Below, in pieces: positions 30,301 through 41,034 of a DNA stretch of 64,000 bases (positions are counted from its first letter, which is position 1; each line of letters opens with the position of its first letter). This DNA comes from Plasmodiophora brassicae (lineage: Eukaryota; Endomyxa: Phytomyxea; Phytomyxea; Plasmodiophorida), in assembly GCA_036867785.1 (NCBI GenBank), contig CP145421.1, positions 930,001 to 994,000 on the forward strand, in the 5' to 3' direction. The notes beneath the pieces are model-generated. The model ran no database searches. It was not told the DNA's origin and worked only from the letters and a program-made list of their open reading frames with translations. The translations under genes were made by a program, and so were the position numbers.

Positions 30301-30567
30301 ACGCTGAAGCAGCTCATCGATCATATTTCCAAGAGATTCTCCTGCGACCTCGATATGCTGTCGTTCGGTCCGAGCATGCTGTTTGCCTTCTTCCACGGGG
30401 CGGCTGTTCGACAGGCGCGGTTGTCAATGCCCCTGACGAAACTTATCGAACAGGTCGCCAAGGTCAGCGTGTCGCCGAAGCAGCAGTATATCTCGCTGGA
30501 GGCGTGCCTAACGAACGCGAATGGCGAGGAGGTTGACATCCCGTCTCTTCGGGTGAAACTGTTCTAA
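27320..30567 (+). CDS. UBA1: Ubiquitin-activating enzyme E1
   Basis: It adenylates ubiquitin and loads it on its own cysteine before transfer to E2. Exons 27320-27553, 27620-28483, 28543-29466 and 29518-30567 give 1023 residues, full UBA1 length. Seen: inactive adenylation half (YSRQLYLLGHEAMQ, VGVGGVGMEIAKN); active half (IVGAGAIGCEVLKNWAMMG, DMDTIERSNLNRQFLF); catalytic Cys about 590 in IPICTLKNFP; IEHTIQWARDLFEGLF; and a C-terminal ubiquitin-fold domain that binds E2. SUMO or NEDD8 E1s are split in two, so this is a ubiquitin or UBA6-type E1. Intron 1 replaces the usual LSSQFF junction with LSAG/YYF. Confidence 0.96.
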
Positions 30568-30735
30568 GCAAGGCCTGACGCTGCGGCCATGTCTGAGTGT
30601 ATATCTGCGAGACTTTCCATGCGGTGCTCACAAGCGAGTCTTAATTCAAAGCTAGTTTTCGCCGATCGATTTGCGTGTGCCGCACTGGATTGCTAACAGG
30701 GCTGAAACGCGGAACGCGCGGGTACAACCGTATAT

Positions 30736-32215
30736 CTACAGTTCGGTCTTGTCGTGCGACTCCTCGGCATCGCCCTTGAACTGCTCGAGGATGCTCTTGC
30801 GCATCAGGAATTCCGCTTTCTTGGCATCCGTAATCTTGCCATCGAGGAGACGGTCCAGCCGATGCGATTCCTTGTCCAGGTAGGCGGCGCCTTCCTTAGC
30901 GAGCTTCTTCATCACCAGCGGGTAGAACTTGGCGTACTTGGCATACGGCCCAGTGGCTGACGAGGCAGCGGTCTTGGACTTGTCCGCAATCGCATTCTTC
31001 TCCTTGTCACTGGCGGCCTTTGCGAACTCCTCAACGAGCGCCTTGATCGCCTCCGAAGGAACGGCGTCGCGCGTGAACCCGCCACCAAGACGGCGATGTG
31101 TCCCCGCTTCCTTGTTCACGTAGTTGACGAAATCTTCCGCACCTCGTCCCTGGTCATACGTTACACCAGATTTGTCATCCTTGGGGAACCACCTGCAAAC
31201 AGCGGTGAGCCGACATAGACAGTGCCAAACGGCGCAGCCGCGACTCCTACCGAATTGATGGGTAACCTTGGATGTCGTACTTTGAGGCAACATCCCGGCT
31301 CTCGGTGGCATCCAGGTTGGCGATCACGACCGAGTCTTCGCCCACAAACGATTGGGCGACCTGCTCGTATGCCGGGGCAAGTGCCTTGCAGTGGCCACAC
31401 CAGGGCGCGTAGAATTCCTGGACGGCACCCGGAATCATGGACATGCTGAACCTTCAACCCCCGGGAGGGTCACCTACCACCAGAACGTTCTTTGTCTTAT
31501 CCAGGACGATGTGGTCGAAGTTCGCGGTGTTCAGAACGGTGACGGAGGTCGGAGGCTTTTGGATTTTCACATTGAGGCCTGATCACGATTAGCACTACAG
31601 TCAGAGGATGGCGATTCGGATTTGCGAGCACGCGGAGGATCAAAGGACCTGTCTTCTGATTGACGAAGTTAGCCAGAGCAGTCGCATCTCGACCTCCTTC
31701 GTAGTCTTCGGGTTCCTCGCCGTCACCGGGGAAGTACTTGATCGTCTATCGCAACATGCCCCATTAGTCAGATACGACGCCTTAGACAGATGGAGCCGCA
31801 TCGAGACGCACCGGAAATCCCTAAAGTGGAACGATTAGGCGCGTTCACACGCACAGGCGGCATGGTGGGCCTACCGAAACTTGGTATTTCTGCGCAACCT
31901 CTTTGTGCTGGTCGGCGTCAACGTTGCCAATGAGGACCTTGTCGACAGACGAAAACGCGCTCTCCAGCATCTCCCATTCCGGTTTCAGATTCTGCAACCC
32001 GACGCGCACCATCAGCGACCTGTCGCCCCGGGGTCGCAGCACCCCTCCCCGACCTTGCAATGCCCGCACCACGGCGCGTAGAACTCAACCAGGGCCGGGC
32101 CAGACCCCAGCGCGTCGTCAAAGTTCGAGTCGTCCAGGACGGCGACCCGCGCCGACCCCGGCGAGCATGCGACGACGACGACGACGACGACGACAGCGAT
32201 CGCCCAGCCGTTCAT
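30736..32215 (-). CDS. Protein disulfide isomerase, two thioredoxin domains plus ERp29c (ERp38 type)
   Basis: ER oxidoreductase. Exons 32054-32215, 31875-31991, 31812-31820 (9 nt), 31649-31745, 31478-31578, 31251-31417 and 30736-31192 give 369 residues. A signal peptide with an eight-valine core is followed by two thioredoxin domains, each with FYAPWCGHCK. After that comes an ERp29c helical domain (about residues 240-369) and the ER-retrieval tetrapeptide KTEL at the C-terminus. The microexon codes Gly-Phe-Pro, the cis-proline loop of the first domain. Without it the fold would lose GFPTIKYFP. This a-a'-D order is the one of plant and Dictyostelium PDI-D/ERp38. It is divergent from golgin-84. 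Confidence 0.92.
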
Positions 32216-32518
32216 GACACGCCACCCGCGACGTCGAGCCCAAAAATGGGACGTCGACTTGGCGCACCCACCACGAGCGTAACGCCCAACGGGGAGTGAC
32301 CGGGTCGACGACGGGGGGACAATGGAAGGGGCGCGCGCCGCGGCCCGCTCCCTCTGTCGTGCCGGCCAAAAAATGGGACGGCAGTTGCCCACTCCTTTTT
32401 TGGTGTGGCGTGCGCGTCGACTGTGATCAGCTGTCGTCTGCCGTGCCCATTGTTGGGGGATCGATGCCGTGTCGGTCTGAGTGACCGTCACGTGGGGCAT
32501 CGGGGGCGGGCGTGCGCG
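32216..32518. promoter_or_regulatory. Divergent promoter with three CArG-like boxes
   Basis: 303 bp between the PDI and golgin-84 start codons. CCAAAAATGG (32240-32249) and CCTTTTTTGG (32394-32403) fit CC(A/T)6GG, the MADS/SRF box. CCAAAAAATGG (32366-32376) has one extra A. Two of the three continue into GGGACG. Confidence 0.45.
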
Positions 32519-34157
32519 ATGTCGCGGTCGTCGCTTCTGTCGTGGGCGAACAACTTGCTGGATTCGGCGGACGAGAGCGCCGCCGGTGTCATCGAGAAGG
32601 CCGGCGTGGCGGTCGGCCGGACAGGGGGCGATGATGCCGACGCGCCCGGCACTGATCGGACGTCGCCAACGGCGCCCGTCTCTGACCAGGAGCGGTCGCC
32701 GACCCCGTTCATACCGATTGGGCCGGTGCCATCCGATATATTAGCGGCGAAGGATGCCGAGATCCAGAGCCTGAAGAGCGTCTGGAACCAGACACGCGCG
32801 GAACTGACCAAGACGAAAGCGATCCTGCGACAGCGGGAGGACGTCTACCGATCGGCGATGGCCAAGAAGCAGGACGAGCTGGAGTCACAGCTCGAGGCCA
32901 ACGAATCGATGGCCGCCCAGCGTGTTCAGGAGCTGGAGGCCCAGCTGGCCGCCGTGCAGAACGATCAAGCTGCCAAGCAAGCCGCTGTCGATGAACAGGT
33001 TCGTGCTGCTCGACCAGCCGACGCCCATGCAACCTGACGCTCTGGTATGTCGTTGTGCAGGTTCACGCGCTGACGGAGCGTATTGAGACGCTCAGCCAAT
33101 CGGAACTGGAGCTGAAGGCGGAGCGTGACGCTCTCGTCGAGGCGTCCAGGTTGGCCAGCGAAGAGCACGCCCGGCGCGTCCAGGAGATGACCGCCGATTT
33201 CGAGCGGCGGCATCGCGACCTTCGCGACCAGACGCAAGTCAGCTCGGGCAGCCTGCAGCACTACCGGGAGCGGGAAGCCGAGCTGACGAACGAGAAGGTC
33301 CAGTATGCGGCGTCACTCGCGCAAGCGCAGCTGGAGTTGCAAACGCGGTCGGCAGAGCTGAAGAAAGCGGTTGAGGAGCGGAACTGGGCAGACGTTCAGC
33401 GGAAGCGCTTGGAGGAGGAGATTGCCGCGCTGAAGAGGCAGGTGGCGTCCGCCAATGATGCAGCGATGCGCCTGAAGGCCCAGTGCGACGAAGTGTCTCG
33501 TCGCGAGCGGGACAAGGTCGCTGAACTGCAGGCCAGCCACGATGAAGCGCAGCGACAGCTTCATGCCGAAATCAGCCAGCTCCGGTCGACGCTTGAGCAG
33601 ACGACGGCGGATTCAGGGTCGTCGACGATCCAGGCTCTGGAGCGGAAATGCGCGAACCTGACGAAGCACCTGCTGCAACGGCAGACCGAATTGGAGCGCA
33701 CCGGCAGCGTGGCGTCGACGCTGAGTCTTCAGCTGGAGAGCGAAAGGAAACGATGCAGCGACCTGGACGCGGAGCGCCGACGTCTTGAAGCACGACTTGC
33801 AGATATTGCAAGTCGTGTTGACATTGATGTCGAGAGTGGCAGCGGGAGCGGCTACGTTCGGAAGCGTCGAGGACGCTACACTGCCGCCAAGTCAAACGTT
33901 CTGGGTCGTGTCCTGGATATCATGGGTAAGCGACGCCCCGATACGTGCGAAGCGTAATGCATAACGCTCACGTTGTGGGTGCAGACAATGCTGGAGCTGG
34001 CATTGGGATTGCCCTGCGACGCTCGCCTGTAACCCGCATCGGCCTGGTCGTCTATGTCGTCCTCCTGCACATCTGGGTACTCTTTGTCCTCAACCATTAT
34101 CTCCACCACGAAGTGTCCAGTTTGAACGACGCCGGCCCGCATGACATTGCATCGTAG
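32519..34157 (+). CDS. GOLGA5: Golgin-84-like tail-anchored Golgi tether
   Basis: Coiled-coil tether of intra-Golgi COPI vesicles. Exons 32519-32998, 33061-33925 and 33985-34157 give 505 residues. The N-terminus (SLLSWANNLLDSADESAAGV) matches the golgin-84 opening. Residues about 85-450 are long coiled coil. The family signature LTKHLLQRQTELE sits near the end of the coil. The last exon gives IALRRSPVTRIGLVVYVVLL, then a single TM anchor (HIWVLFVLNHYLHHEV) close to the C-terminus. The start ATG follows an upstream stop and begins directly with the conserved N-terminal block. Confidence 0.9.
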
Positions 34158-34169
34158 GCAACCAACCCG

Positions 34170-34180
34170 TATTTATATAA
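34170..34180 (+). promoter_or_regulatory. TATA-like box, Elp5 gene
   Basis: TATTTATATAA, 157 bp before the Elp5 ATG and directly after the golgin-84 stop. A tandem GGACTCCGCCAC pair (34309-34332) lies just before the ATG. Confidence 0.4.
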
Positions 34181-34336
34181 ACCGGTATTTCGGAACCGGG
34201 AGGTGAAACCTCAGCCCCGCATCGCCTCTGGCTCTATAATCAGTGACGTTGGCGCCGGGGGGCGTCATCCATCCTATACACTGTTCAGCGTCCCAGAGGA
34301 CTGACGGCGGACTCCGCCACGGACTCCGCCACAGCA

Positions 34337-35161
34337 ATGGAGGCGCTGACGCGACGTGCCTGTCAACCAGCCACGCTCATTGTTGGCACGGGGAACGGCT
34401 CATCCGCCTCTGCGTTGCCGTTGCTGTCCCACCTGATACGATCTCACGTGGATAAACTGTACACCTTGCGCCCACGTGCTGGTAGATCTTGGCTAACACG
34501 TTGTCGCAGGCAGTGCAAGTTTGTCCGATGCCATTACACGCGACGCGCGCTGCGAGCGTCCCGTTTGGAAAACGATGAATCGGCCCCAGAGTGGTGGACA
34601 CCATTGGAGCCGTTTCATTCTCCTGTCGAACTGGGCAATCAGATCGCCAACCAGGTTGCCTTGCTTGACGGTACTCCATCCGTCGTCGTGTTCGACTCGT
34701 TGTCTACGCTAATGCTTCGCTACGGCCCGGAGCCAGTCGCCACGATGGTATTCGACCTCGTCCGCCGAGGATACACTGTATGGGCAACTACTGCAGACCC
34801 GTGCCCTAATCTGGAGTCCATCGCATCCGGTATCGTTCGGTTCCACACGGGCACTCAGCTGTCCGTCATCGTCAAGCACCGGTCTGGATCGTGCGCGTTT
34901 GAGCAGTGCACGTATACGCTGAGCGCCGCAACCGGCCGTCTAACAGCAACCCGTGTCTCGGACGAAACGTCGAACGAGACTATTAGTGCCGTTCCCCGTG
35001 CCCCATTCAACCTATCGCTAACCGGTGATGAGCGCGCCCAAAAGGATCGTCTCGTGCTCCCATTCGAACGCGACGTCCGGGGCCCTACAATGCCGGCGCG
35101 GCCTGAATTCGACGACGACGACGACGATGACAGCGACCCAGACGCCGACCTCGACATATAG
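34337..35161 (+). CDS. ELP5: Elongator subunit Elp5-like
   Basis: Exons 34337-34447 and 34514-35161 (66-nt intron) give 252 residues. Elp4/5/6 form a RecA-like hexameric ring that supports wobble-uridine modification of tRNA. Seen: a RecA-like strand VVVFDSLSTLMLRYGP, the beta-step SVIVKHRSGSCAFEQCTY, the Elp5-typical PFNLSLTGDERAQKDRLVLP, and a very acidic end (DDDDDDSDPDADLDI), which Elp5 proteins also carry. No Walker A is present, as expected for this subunit. Elp6 is the alternative but lacks the PFNLSLT block. Confidence 0.75.
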   Translation: MEALTRRACQPATLIVGTGNGSSASALPLLSHLIRSHVDKLYTLRPRAGRSWLTRCRRQCKFVRCHYTRRALRASRLENDESAPEWWTPLEPFHSPVELGNQIANQVALLDGTPSVVVFDSLSTLMLRYGPEPVATMVFDLVRRGYTVWATTADPCPNLESIASGIVRFHTGTQLSVIVKHRSGSCAFEQCTYTLSAATGRLTATRVSDETSNETISAVPRAPFNLSLTGDERAQKDRLVLPFERDVRGPTMPARPEFDDDDDDDSDPDADLDI

Positions 35162-35432
35162 AACGTAACCGCCCCACACCGTTATTTAAGCCAAGGAAAC
35201 GTCGTGTGCGATCCGGGGAATAAATAGCACCGGCGTCCGCCTAAATCGGGGTATGTACGCTCGTCCAACAATAGGATCGGGCGGGTTGCTTGGGAGAGAG
35301 TGTGATTGGGTGAGTGAACCCCTGCCTGGAGCGGTCCCGCCCACAGTAACGCCCCGTCGCGCTGACTGTTCCCGGCACGGCAGGCCACTGGCAGCTGCAA
35401 CGCCGCCGGCAACGGACTGACGGCCCACGTCG

Positions 35433-38400
35433 ATGGCGTTCTGCCTGACGGTTCGTCATGGCGACCGATCCGTCGAGATGGCCGTCGACCGGGACCGCAA
35501 CCTGGACCGCATCACGTCGGACGCGATCGCACAGCTGGACGCCGGGTCGGCCGGGTCCACAGAGGTGTTCGCTCTGCAGGACGCGCAGTCGAAGGCGTTC
35601 GTGGCGTCGTCTGCCGATCTGCCCGTCGGCGGCGGCACGTTCGACCTGACGAATATCAGCGACCTGTGCCTGAAGGCGATCGGCGAGCTGAACGACATTA
35701 AGGATCGGGCCGCCGACCTGAAGAACGACGTGGCCACCGCTGTGAAACGCGCCGTGTTCCAGCTCGAGTGCGACCTGAAGTTCGACCTGTTCGGCGAGGA
35801 GTTCATCAGCCAGGGCGGTATGGACCCCCTCGTCGCTGTCGTCGAATCGTTCGAGGGGAACGCACAGGCGTACGCCCTGAAGGCGCTCGCTCGAGCGCTC
35901 TGGTATGATGGACGGCGCCGTTCCTATCGGGGACCGGAAACGTGCTCACGCCCTCGTTCGTAGCTACCTGAACGGGCTGGAGTACATGAAGAGCAACCCG
36001 GAGCTCATGGAGGGGTTGCTGAACCTGACGTACGAGCTGAAGAACATCACGGCGGCGCGCCAGGCCCTTGCGCTGATGTTCGTCGTCTGCGATTTCGTCG
36101 ACGACGGGTTCGACCTGGTCCATAAAGCCGCCAAGCGCACGGCCAGGAACAAACGGGTGAAGCCGTACGCGCAGGTGGGGGAGCGGCCACGACGAAAACG
36201 ATCGGCGGCGTCTGAATCGACAGGGCCCCCGTTGTTGCAGATCATTCGTCTGCTGGCGTCTGGCGACCTGGACGCACAGATCAACAGCCTGACGCTGGTG
36301 AACGTCCTGCTGCGTAAGGCGCCGGACAAGGCGATGCGGAAGAAGCTGGTCCTGATGCTGGATGCGGTCGGCCTGTGCGACGTCCTCGAGCAGCAGCAGG
36401 ACCGGATCGGCCATGCCGACTACGTCACCCAGGTGGAACTGTTCCAGACGCTCTCTGGCCAGGTCGGCCCTCGTTCGCCTGTTCGACATTCATGTGCGTC
36501 TGATCTAAACGCAAACGCCTGCGCGTCGTTCAGGTGTGCACGGCGTCCATGTTCCAGATCGAGGCGTTGAAGCGCACGATCGCCAACCTGCAGCAGGAGG
36601 CTGAGGCCGCCCGCCAGGAGGTGTCCCAGCTCGAAGGCCAACGCAAGTTCATCAACATCATCCGGGACGAGCTGCTGCGCTACCGAGCGGTCGTCAAGGA
36701 CGCCTACGATCAGGGCGCCCTGGTGGCGGCGAACGCGCCTGTGCATCGCCAGGGCGAGCAAACCGCGTTCGAAACGGCGCTGGCACCCGTCGTGGAACTC
36801 GCCCAGGAGCTGGAACGTTTCGCGAACAGTAGCGCCATCATCGCGCGCAACGAGGAACAGGTTGCGTCTCTGCAGAAACGGGTGACGGAGCTCACCAGCC
36901 AGCTGGACGCAACTCAAGGTGTGTGCCTGCGCGCGTACTCGCATGCCCATGAAACTGAGGATGCTGTGGCGTAGGGAATGCGGCCATGGTGGCCAACTTG
37001 CAGGCCGAACTGGAGCAGTTGAAGGCGTCTGGTGCGGTTGCGAGTACTGGGGGGCCTCCTGCACCGGATGCGTCTGCGGCGCCACCAGCGGCACCTCCCG
37101 CACCCGGGTGTCCACCGCCACCACCAGCGCCCCCTGCTCCTGGGTGTCCGGCGCCACCACCACCGCCGCCGCCCCCAGGATGCCCGGCGCCGCCACCTCC
37201 ACCAGGTGCTCCTGCGATAGGGCCGCCTAGACCCATGGGACCGCAACCGACCAAACCCGTTATCAAGCCCAAACACAAGATGAGGGCGCTGCACTGGAAG
37301 CGAATCATCATCGACCCGAGCGTATGGTCGGCCGCACGTGGTGCTGAGGTGACGTACTGACATGGCGCTTCGGCAGGACAAGGAGAGCGGGCAGGCGACG
37401 TCGAGTCTCTGGTCATCGCTACGGTTGCCGTCGCTGGATTTCGACGATTTCGCGGATCACTTCGGGCAGAACGTGTCGCAGAACGCGGCCTCGGCTTTGA
37501 AGCAGGCGAAGAACCCGACGGTGAAGAAGGTATCCTGACTTGTGCTGCCACTGCAGGCTGTGATCTAATCCGATTGCAGAACGCCAAGATTCGTGTCCTG
37601 TCAGCGAAACGGTCGAACGCGGTTGCGATCATGATCTCGCAGCTGCCCGAGTTCTCGGTCATCAAGACCGCCATCATCCAGATGGACCAGAAGGCCCTCA
37701 CAGTCGACATGGTCGACGCCATCCTTGGTATGGAATGTTCGGTTGCCGTCGCCTACCCACGTTTGGTTCGTGACCGGCAACGCAGGGCATCTCCCCACGA
37801 AGGAAGAACTGGATGAAATCAAGAACGTGCCGGATGCCAGCAAGCTGGAGAAACCGGAAACGTATCTGCTCGTGGTACGGCACATGCCCTGCTTGATTCC
37901 GCGCTCGGTCAACCATAACGTTCGCTGCAGATGTCGAGTATACCGCACCTGACTGAGCGTCTACGATGCTGGTTGTTCGCGCTATCGTTCGGCGACCAGG
38001 TCAAGACGGCATCGCGCCCGCTCGAGGAAGTCATCGAGGCATGCACGACGCTGCGGTCGTCCGACAACCTGAAGCAGGTCCTGGCGGCGATCCTCTCCTT
38101 CGGCAACTACATGAACGGCGGGACGAACCGCGGCCAAGCCGACGCATTCAACCTCGACGTCCTCAACCGGCTGGAGAACTCGAAGAGCGCCAACAGCTCC
38201 ACGAATCTGCTCCAGTACATCGCCAAGGTTCTTATGCGATCGCGTTCCCCGCTGTCCCACATCTGAATCGGTCCGGTTAGGTGTGCCACACGGCACGACC
38301 TGGCGTGCGGTCGTTGCTATCGGACCTGGAGAAATCTGTGGGCGCCGCATCGACTAACGGCAACCTGAACGAGCTGGAGTCTAAAGTGACGTCGCTGGCG

Positions 38401-38919
38401 GCCGCCATGAAGAAGGTCAAGGCCGACGCTGAACTGGTGACGAAGTGCGGCCCGGGCGACAAGTTCCAGTCCCGTATGGCCGACTTCTTCGATGCGTCTG
38501 CCAGTGATCTGAAGGTACGTACCGTGGCGTTCGCTATGTGCTGTGTCGCCTAATGCCCCCAATAATAGGCTCTGGAAGCACTGCGAAAGAAGGCGGTGGA
38601 CGCCTACAACGGCACCGTATCGTATTTCCTTGCCAACAAGGATTTCGATGCGACGTCGTCGTCGTCGTTCTTCGGCACGTTCGTTACGTTCGCTCGGCGG
38701 TTCAATGGCGCTCTGCCACAGGAACCCAAACGCAGGAGGTCGAATACTGCCGTGTATGAGCCGTTCGCCTGCTGGATGCCCGTCATGGCCGGATCTGACC
38801 TGGTTCTGTGTGTGTCTGGTAGCCGGAAGCATGCGGTCGGGGAGAAGATCGGCGACGGCAACATGAACGACGTCATCGCCAGCCTACGCAAAGGGCACGA
38901 CAACAAAGCCAGTATGTGA
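35433..38919 (+). CDS. Diaphanous-type formin (FH3-FH1-FH2-DAD)
   Basis: It nucleates and elongates actin filaments. Twelve exons: 35433-35902, 35964-36174, 36241-36462, 36534-36918, 36975-37348, 37395-37529, 37580-37727, 37786-37871, 37931-38227, 38281-38514, 38569-38738, 38823-38919 (942 residues). Domains in order: GTPase-binding/FH3 armadillo region (for example ALARALCYLNGLEYMKSNPE), a coiled coil (about 410-500), a short proline-rich FH1 (runs of P with PGCP spacers), FH2 (MRALHWKRIII, SIPHLTERLRCWLF, LKQVLAAILSFGNYMNGGTN) and a DAD-like end (GNMNDVIASLRKG). The 66-nt intron at 36175-36240 stays in frame if retained. Some junctions (37349-37394, 38739-38822) are less certain. Confidence 0.9.
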
Positions 38920-39628
38920 CATCGTCACCGTCACCCCCACGCTACGCCAGCGGTCTGACGGCGGGTCCGCTCGCGTGACGATACAGAGAAAGCCATAGCG
39001 GGCATGCGCATGCTGCCGATGGAGAAACGGACATAGACCTACCTGGCCACTACCAATACATTGTACAGCTCCCTCTTATTCGTAAACGACCGATTGCGGC
39101 AGCCGGCACCGCACGCACGCTTGCCAGCTGGCCCCTGTTTCCGTCACCTCTCTCTGCGTTGCCGATCTCACGGCACAGCTGCGGGCGGTGCCACGAAACC
39201 CTAAAGTCTACGACATGTACTGCAAACAAGTGCCCATGAGGACGATCGTTGCATGACAGTGACGGGTCCAACAGTGCCGTTCCTCCTCGGGTCTTGTATT
39301 GGTTCGCGCCAAGGCCCACAACGTGTGTTATTGGTGCTGGATACGGACAATCAGGGCGCATGGGGGTGATATCGTCGGCCAGTGACGGTCCTTTCAACGC
39401 GCGCTTTCCAGAAAGAACCCTGACAGGAACCCAGTCCTGAAGTACCTGTCGCCGAACGACGTTTGCGTCCCGAGATTGACAGCACAGTTCGCGGTTCGTT
39501 CAGCGCCAGGGGCCCTACCTGCTCTCCTGTTCGCCCAACGTGGCAACCTTGTGCATGAATTGCCTATCGGGCTGAACAGTTGCCAGTCGACAAATGATGC
39601 AAGGGGACCCGATTGTGGGCACGTATCA
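38920..39628. other. Intergenic, no gene seen
   Basis: 709 bp between convergent 3' ends of the formin and PPP1R42. Frames on both strands are short and featureless. Confidence 0.45.
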
Positions 39629-40855
39629 TTATATGGGCACAAGCCAGCCTGCCGACGTGCGCTTCTGGACTGGGACTTGACGTCTACTGGGCATCACGCG
39701 TTTGACGAAGCACCGCTCTTCGTCCCGAACCGCCTTGCCGTCCAGCAACTCTGCATGCGTATATGCCACGGTCAGCGACGCGCTCTCTCTCTAGGAATGC
39801 GTTCTATCGGTGACACACACACACACCCAGACTGCTTGATGCGGCGTCGATAACGGCTGACCGGTACTTGGATGGAGACAGACCGAATGGTGCCCCCTGC
39901 AGGTCGATTTCGCGAAGCGACCTCAGCTGCCCAACGACTTGACAGGCTTCGTGGACGTCGGCGAATGCGTTATTCGAAGCGCGCAGTGTCTCCAGCGACG
40001 CCAAGCACGATACGTCCTGCAGCGACACCATGCGGTTGTTCGAGATGTTCAGGTGCACGAGGCCCTCCTGATAGGAGCGACGTCAAGACACAGCAGCACG
40101 TTTGGAAAAGCCGAACACGTTACCGCCAGGGCTTGCATCGATCGTGGATCCAGTTCGACAGGCAGGTCGCCTCGTTGGTCTGAGACGTCCAGCACCTGCA
40201 AAGACCTCAAGTTCTCCAGGCCGGCGATGCGACGAATCCGGTTCCGCGCCAGGTGCCTAGCCACCCAGGTTCAGGAGTATCACTGTACAGCAATGTGTGT
40301 CGGCGTTTAGCGAGCTCGCCGACAATTGCACCAGGCTGGACAGTGCATGCAGGTTATCGATCGTCTCGATGCAGTTGTCCTGCAGGTGCAGGTGCGTTAT
40401 GCAAGTCGATCGAAGCGCGCATATCGACGTGATGCGATTGTCGAACAGGTACAGGACGCGTATCGATGGGCCGGTCTTGTCGAGGTGTTCCTACGCACAG
40501 CCAGAATGACACGACGTCCTTTCGGGGTCCTCGTCGCATGTCTTGCGAGGCTCTTACCATAGAAGTCAGCCCTTTGCCGCACAACGACACATGGGTGGCA
40601 CGATCCAGGTACGTGCCGGCAGACTCGCCCGGCGGACGCGTCTTCTCCCCCTGCTTCAAGACGGCGGCCCGCGTGATTCGCCTCTCGGCACCCTCCCGCT
40701 GACCCATGACACGTGGTCCGCCCGATCAGTCGTTGTAGTACCACGTTGGGTATGACGGCAAGCGCGCCGCCTGGAGCACCGCTGCGGCTGGCTCCTGCCT
40801 GCGGTACGTCATACGCTTGCGATGTGCGACCTGTCGCATCAGCGGTCAGGTCCAT
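39629..40855 (-). CDS. PPP1R42: PPP1R42 (LRRC67)-like leucine-rich-repeat protein
   Basis: Exons 40742-40855, 40558-40698, 40324-40490, 40124-40256, 39827-40067 and 39629-39750 give 305 residues. Leucine-rich repeats of the SDS22 type follow each other: SIRVLYLFDNRI, THLHLQDNCIETIDNL, HLARNRIRRIAGLENL, LVHLNISNNRMVSL. Between repeats stands the PPP1R42-specific insert with LPVELDPRSMQALA (vertebrate form LLFDPRSLQSLA). The end carries SKYRSAVIDAASSSLELLDG, as in the LRR cap. The animal protein binds PP1 and tubulin at basal bodies and centrosomes. It supports a flagellated organism together with centrin. A (GT)n run starts the last intron. Confidence 0.82.
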
Positions 40856-41034
40856 CTGTTATCGGAACCGGGATGGACAGAACATCCTGAGGTCGTTGCC
40901 ATGCACTACATAGGTCCGCTTACCTACAGCGGTAGATGCGGGTTTTAACGTGTCGGACAGTAGCGATCTTTATTGGATCAGGATTGCGGGATCTGATAAG
41001 GAGCACACAGCTGCTCTGCTGGAACCAGTACTGC

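Noticed and set aside
28552-30396. 614-residue open frame antisense to UBA1
   Set aside because: A shadow of high GC codon use on the coding strand. It has no domain, spans a confident intron of UBA1, and the sense strand is a full E1.
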